From Thermoplasmata archaeon (GTDB lineage Archaea; Thermoplasmatota; Thermoplasmata; Thermoplasmatales; Thermoplasmataceae): 6,933 nucleotides of DNA. The stretch lies in NCBI GenBank assembly GCA_021835265.1, contig JAKBQK010000150.1:1-6933 (forward strand), read 5' to 3'. Both the position numbers and the translations under genes were made by a program. The notes beneath the pieces are model-generated. The model was not told the origin of the DNA and did not search any database. It was given only the letters and a program-made list of their open reading frames with translations. Each line of letters opens with the position of its first letter. Within the stretch, counting starts at the first letter, position 1. This document shows positions 5,407-6,933 of the stretch, one piece after another.

Positions 5407-6748
5407 TGGCTTTGTCTCCAGGAATTGAGCTTACGAACTCAAATCCTTCGTTGATGTATGCCTCAATCAAATTCACTGGTATGACCTTCTGTCTTGACCC
5501 TTTTGTAGCCTTGGAAAGAGCCTTCCGGTCAAGCCTGGCGGATTCCTCAGGATTTATTCCTTCGCCCTTGGCATCTCTAACAGAGCTGTCTGCAATTTTC
5601 TTAAGCTCCTCTTTGAAGGCATTGAAATCAAGACCCATTAGTCTAGTTCTTTCATCAGGATTCAATGTGATTCCCTTGGTTATTTCAATGCTGTCAATCA
5701 TCGCTTCATAGTAAACCTTCGAGCTGTCTGTTCTGACCCTAGGTGATGATTCAAGAAGGTCAAGGCACCTCTCATAAGAGTCTCTTACAACCTGCTTAAT
5801 TTCATCATTTAGATTGCCTTTGGCATTTACGTAATGCGCCTCCATGTCACCCTTGTGGCCCATGATGAATTGTCTCCATTCGTGTGTGATGTATCCGCGC
5901 ATTTCACCGATTGAGAGGGCTGATGCGAAATAGCGTCTCAAAACATAAGGTCGCATATCGTCAAACCCCGCCTTCCTCATAGCATCTCTGATCTCACGTG
6001 TTATCAACAGAGTCCTTGGAACATCTCTTTTTGTGTCCTTGCCCCATCTGAACCTTATCAGTGGAGTGCCCTTGCTGAATTTCTCTCCTTCATACTGTCT
6101 GTCTTTGAGATACTCCTTGATGTAAGTGATGCCTTCGTCTCCTATCATAGTAAAATACTCATCACGGGTCTTTGAAAGATTATCCCTGACAGTGATGATT
6201 GCAGGTGATTTCTCAAACTCAAGTGTCTTGAGATTTAGCCCCTCAATGTCTCCCAGTCTGATACCGTCCGATCCTTCATAATCTCCTATCGATTCTGGCC
6301 TCATACCACTGAAGGCCATAAGTGAGATGGCGACCCTGCCCCTCTTTGATGCGTTCCTGATGATTGAAAGGAGCTCCGATTGAGAAGGCACTTTTTCATG
6401 AAAAACCGTCCTAAATTTGTCAGATTCGTGTATTTTGTCTGCAATCCTGAAAGGTATGTCATTATGACGGATCCAGCTGTTTAAAGCAGTCTTGTATTTC
6501 ACTATGTAAGAGCCTGCCATTTTCTGATCTTCCATCCTTTTCATATATTCCCTGAATACTTGTCTTAATTGACCATTCCTCGCCTTCTCCAGAATCGCCT
6601 CGGGCGTGATATTCATCCTCTCACAGAACAGGCCCAAATTCCTCAGTGAGACATCAGCATTTAGAACTGACGTTCTCCGACCTGTTTTATACCAAGCAAG
6701 CACTTTTTCATCTTCTAGGAGCTTTGTATGTTTGTTTTTCCATGGCAT
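5390..6748 (-). CDS. Tyrosine recombinase (phage/XerC-like integrase) with long C-terminal extension
   Basis: This is a 452-residue site-specific recombinase that would cut and rejoin DNA through a covalent phosphotyrosine. An N-terminal SAM-like core-binding domain (about 10-110) precedes the catalytic domain (about 120-325). Active-site candidates are Arg150 in SGMRPESIG, Lys194 in the hairpin NLSKTRDE, Arg271 in PYVLRRYFASAL, His298 in IMGHKGD and nucleophile Tyr306 in EAHYVNA. The usual HxxR box reads YVLR here (Tyr268 in place of His). After the catalytic Tyr come about 146 further residues, charged and largely helical with a DFNAFKEELKKIADSS segment; most integrases end soon after the Tyr. 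ATG 6748 is supported by an AT-rich box A about 25 bases upstream. The gene suggests an integrated plasmid or virus. No att repeat or tRNA is visible in the window. It is divergent from an AbrB-like frame at the right edge. Confidence 0.9.
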   Translation of the reverse strand: MPWKNKHTKLLEDEKVLAWYKTGRRTSVLNADVSLRNLGLFCERMNITPEAILEKARNGQLRQVFREYMKRMEDQKMAGSYIVKYKTALNSWIRHNDIPFRIADKIHESDKFRTVFHEKVPSQSELLSIIRNASKRGRVAISLMAFSGMRPESIGDYEGSDGIRLGDIEGLNLKTLEFEKSPAIITVRDNLSKTRDEYFTMIGDEGITYIKEYLKDRQYEGEKFSKGTPLIRFRWGKDTKRDVPRTLLITREIRDAMRKAGFDDMRPYVLRRYFASALSIGEMRGYITHEWRQFIMGHKGDMEAHYVNAKGNLNDEIKQVVRDSYERCLDLLESSPRVRTDSSKVYYEAMIDSIEITKGITLNPDERTRLMGLDFNAFKEELKKIADSSVRDAKGEGINPEESARLDRKALSKATKGSRQKVIPVNLIEAYINEGFEFVSSIPGDKAIVRFS

Positions 6749-6767
6749 AAAATTATAATGAAAACTA

Positions 6768-6779
6768 GGTTAAAAATAC
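6768..6779 (-). promoter_or_regulatory. Box A of the integrase gene
   Basis: Minus-strand GTATTTTTAACC is centred about 25 bases before the ATG at 6748, which predicts a leaderless or nearly leaderless transcript. No Shine-Dalgarno sequence is visible. Confidence 0.4.
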
Positions 6780-6785
6780 TTGCCT

Positions 6786-6804
6786 TGAAACATATTTTGT
6801 TTCA
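6786..6804. promoter_or_regulatory. Dyad TGAAACA-N5-TGTTTCA in the divergent integrase / AbrB-like control region
   Basis: Two perfect 7-base arms (6786-6792 and 6798-6804) flank TATTT. The dyad lies directly behind the integrase box A and about 30 bases from the opposing box A at 6827-6834. A dimeric repressor bound here could control both promoters. The AbrB-like product encoded next door would be a natural candidate, which is an inference from position. Confidence 0.45.
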
Positions 6805-6826
6805 CGTCCGGTCAGCCCCATTTTAG

Positions 6827-6834
6827 TTTATATT
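6827..6834 (+). promoter_or_regulatory. Box A of the rightmost plus-strand gene
   Basis: TTTATATT is centred about 27 bases before the ATG at 6858. This supports leaderless transcription toward the right edge, even though the frame from that ATG stops after five codons. Confidence 0.45.
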
Positions 6835-6857
6835 CCAGACCAAGTGTTGAAATAATT

Positions 6858-6933
6858 ATGGCTATGAAAAAATAGGCTGGCTTATACTGAAATACGGTGC
6901 TTCTTATGTACTAATCATTCCGAAAAGCGTATT
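6858..6933 (+). pseudogene. Start of an AbrB/SpoVT-like DNA-binding protein, frameshifted and cut by the right edge
   Basis: ATG 6858 gives MAMKK and then a stop (TAG 6873-6875). In another frame the sequence from about 6872 reads IGWLILKYGASYVLIIPKSV and stays open to the edge. KYGASYVLIIPKSV has the pattern of the AbrB/SpoVT swapped-hairpin fold (xYGxSYVxxIPKxV), found in antitoxins, AbrB regulators and archaeal PhoU-like proteins. One missing A in the run at 6867-6872 would join the two parts. A box A sits at the right distance before 6858. Only about 25 residues are visible, so the subfamily is open. The break may be real decay, a sequencing error in the A run, or a wrong start; no ATG, GTG or TTG occurs in the second frame before the AbrB motif. 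Confidence 0.5.

Noticed and set aside
5390..6933. tRNA gene or direct repeats as an attachment site for the integrase
   Set aside because: No cloverleaf sequence or convincing long direct repeat was found on either side within the window.
1..6933. CRISPR array or insertion-sequence terminal repeats
   Set aside because: No regularly spaced repeats, transposase or long terminal inverted repeats are seen.

Overview
The window looks like a stretch of archaeal chromosome or integrated element, most likely from the Thermoplasmata or a similar moderately AT-rich archaeon. Several genes have an archaeal box A about 25-30 bases upstream of the start codon with little or no leader. One glycosylase matches the Mig family first described in Methanothermobacter, and the recombinase looks archaeal. 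The lineage is an inference; no rRNA or tRNA is present to confirm it.

Left part (1-3755): a minus-strand gene runs off the left edge. Divergent from it is a plus-strand restriction-modification cluster. It starts with a restriction endonuclease gene broken by three frameshifts (352-1358). Next comes an intact C5-cytosine DNA methyltransferase (1393-2436). One base after its stop is an Fe-S HhH-GPD glycosylase of the Mig (T:G mismatch) type (2438-3097). An AlkA-type alkylbase glycosylase (3111-3755, minus) converges on it with a 13-base gap. The methyltransferase would create 5-methylcytosine, whose deamination gives T:G mismatches that Mig is suited to repair. AlkA may handle alkylated bases, possibly including 3-methylcytosine made by the methyltransferase itself. 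With the nuclease broken and the methyltransferase intact, the locus looks like a restriction system decaying into a methylation-plus-repair module. A TTGTTAACA site lies about 65 bp upstream of both the nuclease and alkA starts, which suggests shared regulation.

Middle part (3756-5184): a 312-base gene-free stretch with a hairpin is followed by a six-helix membrane protein of unknown function (4068-4967, minus). That gene has a clear promoter, a ribosome binding site and an upstream dyad.

Right part (5185-6933): a doubtful small ORF overlaps the end of a large tyrosine recombinase (5390-6748, minus). The recombinase has an unusual active-site box and a long C-terminal extension. Across a divergent promoter region with a dyad symmetry, an AbrB/SpoVT-like reading frame starts at the right edge and appears frameshifted after five codons. 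The integrase and its neighbour suggest a mobile-element boundary, but no att repeats were found.
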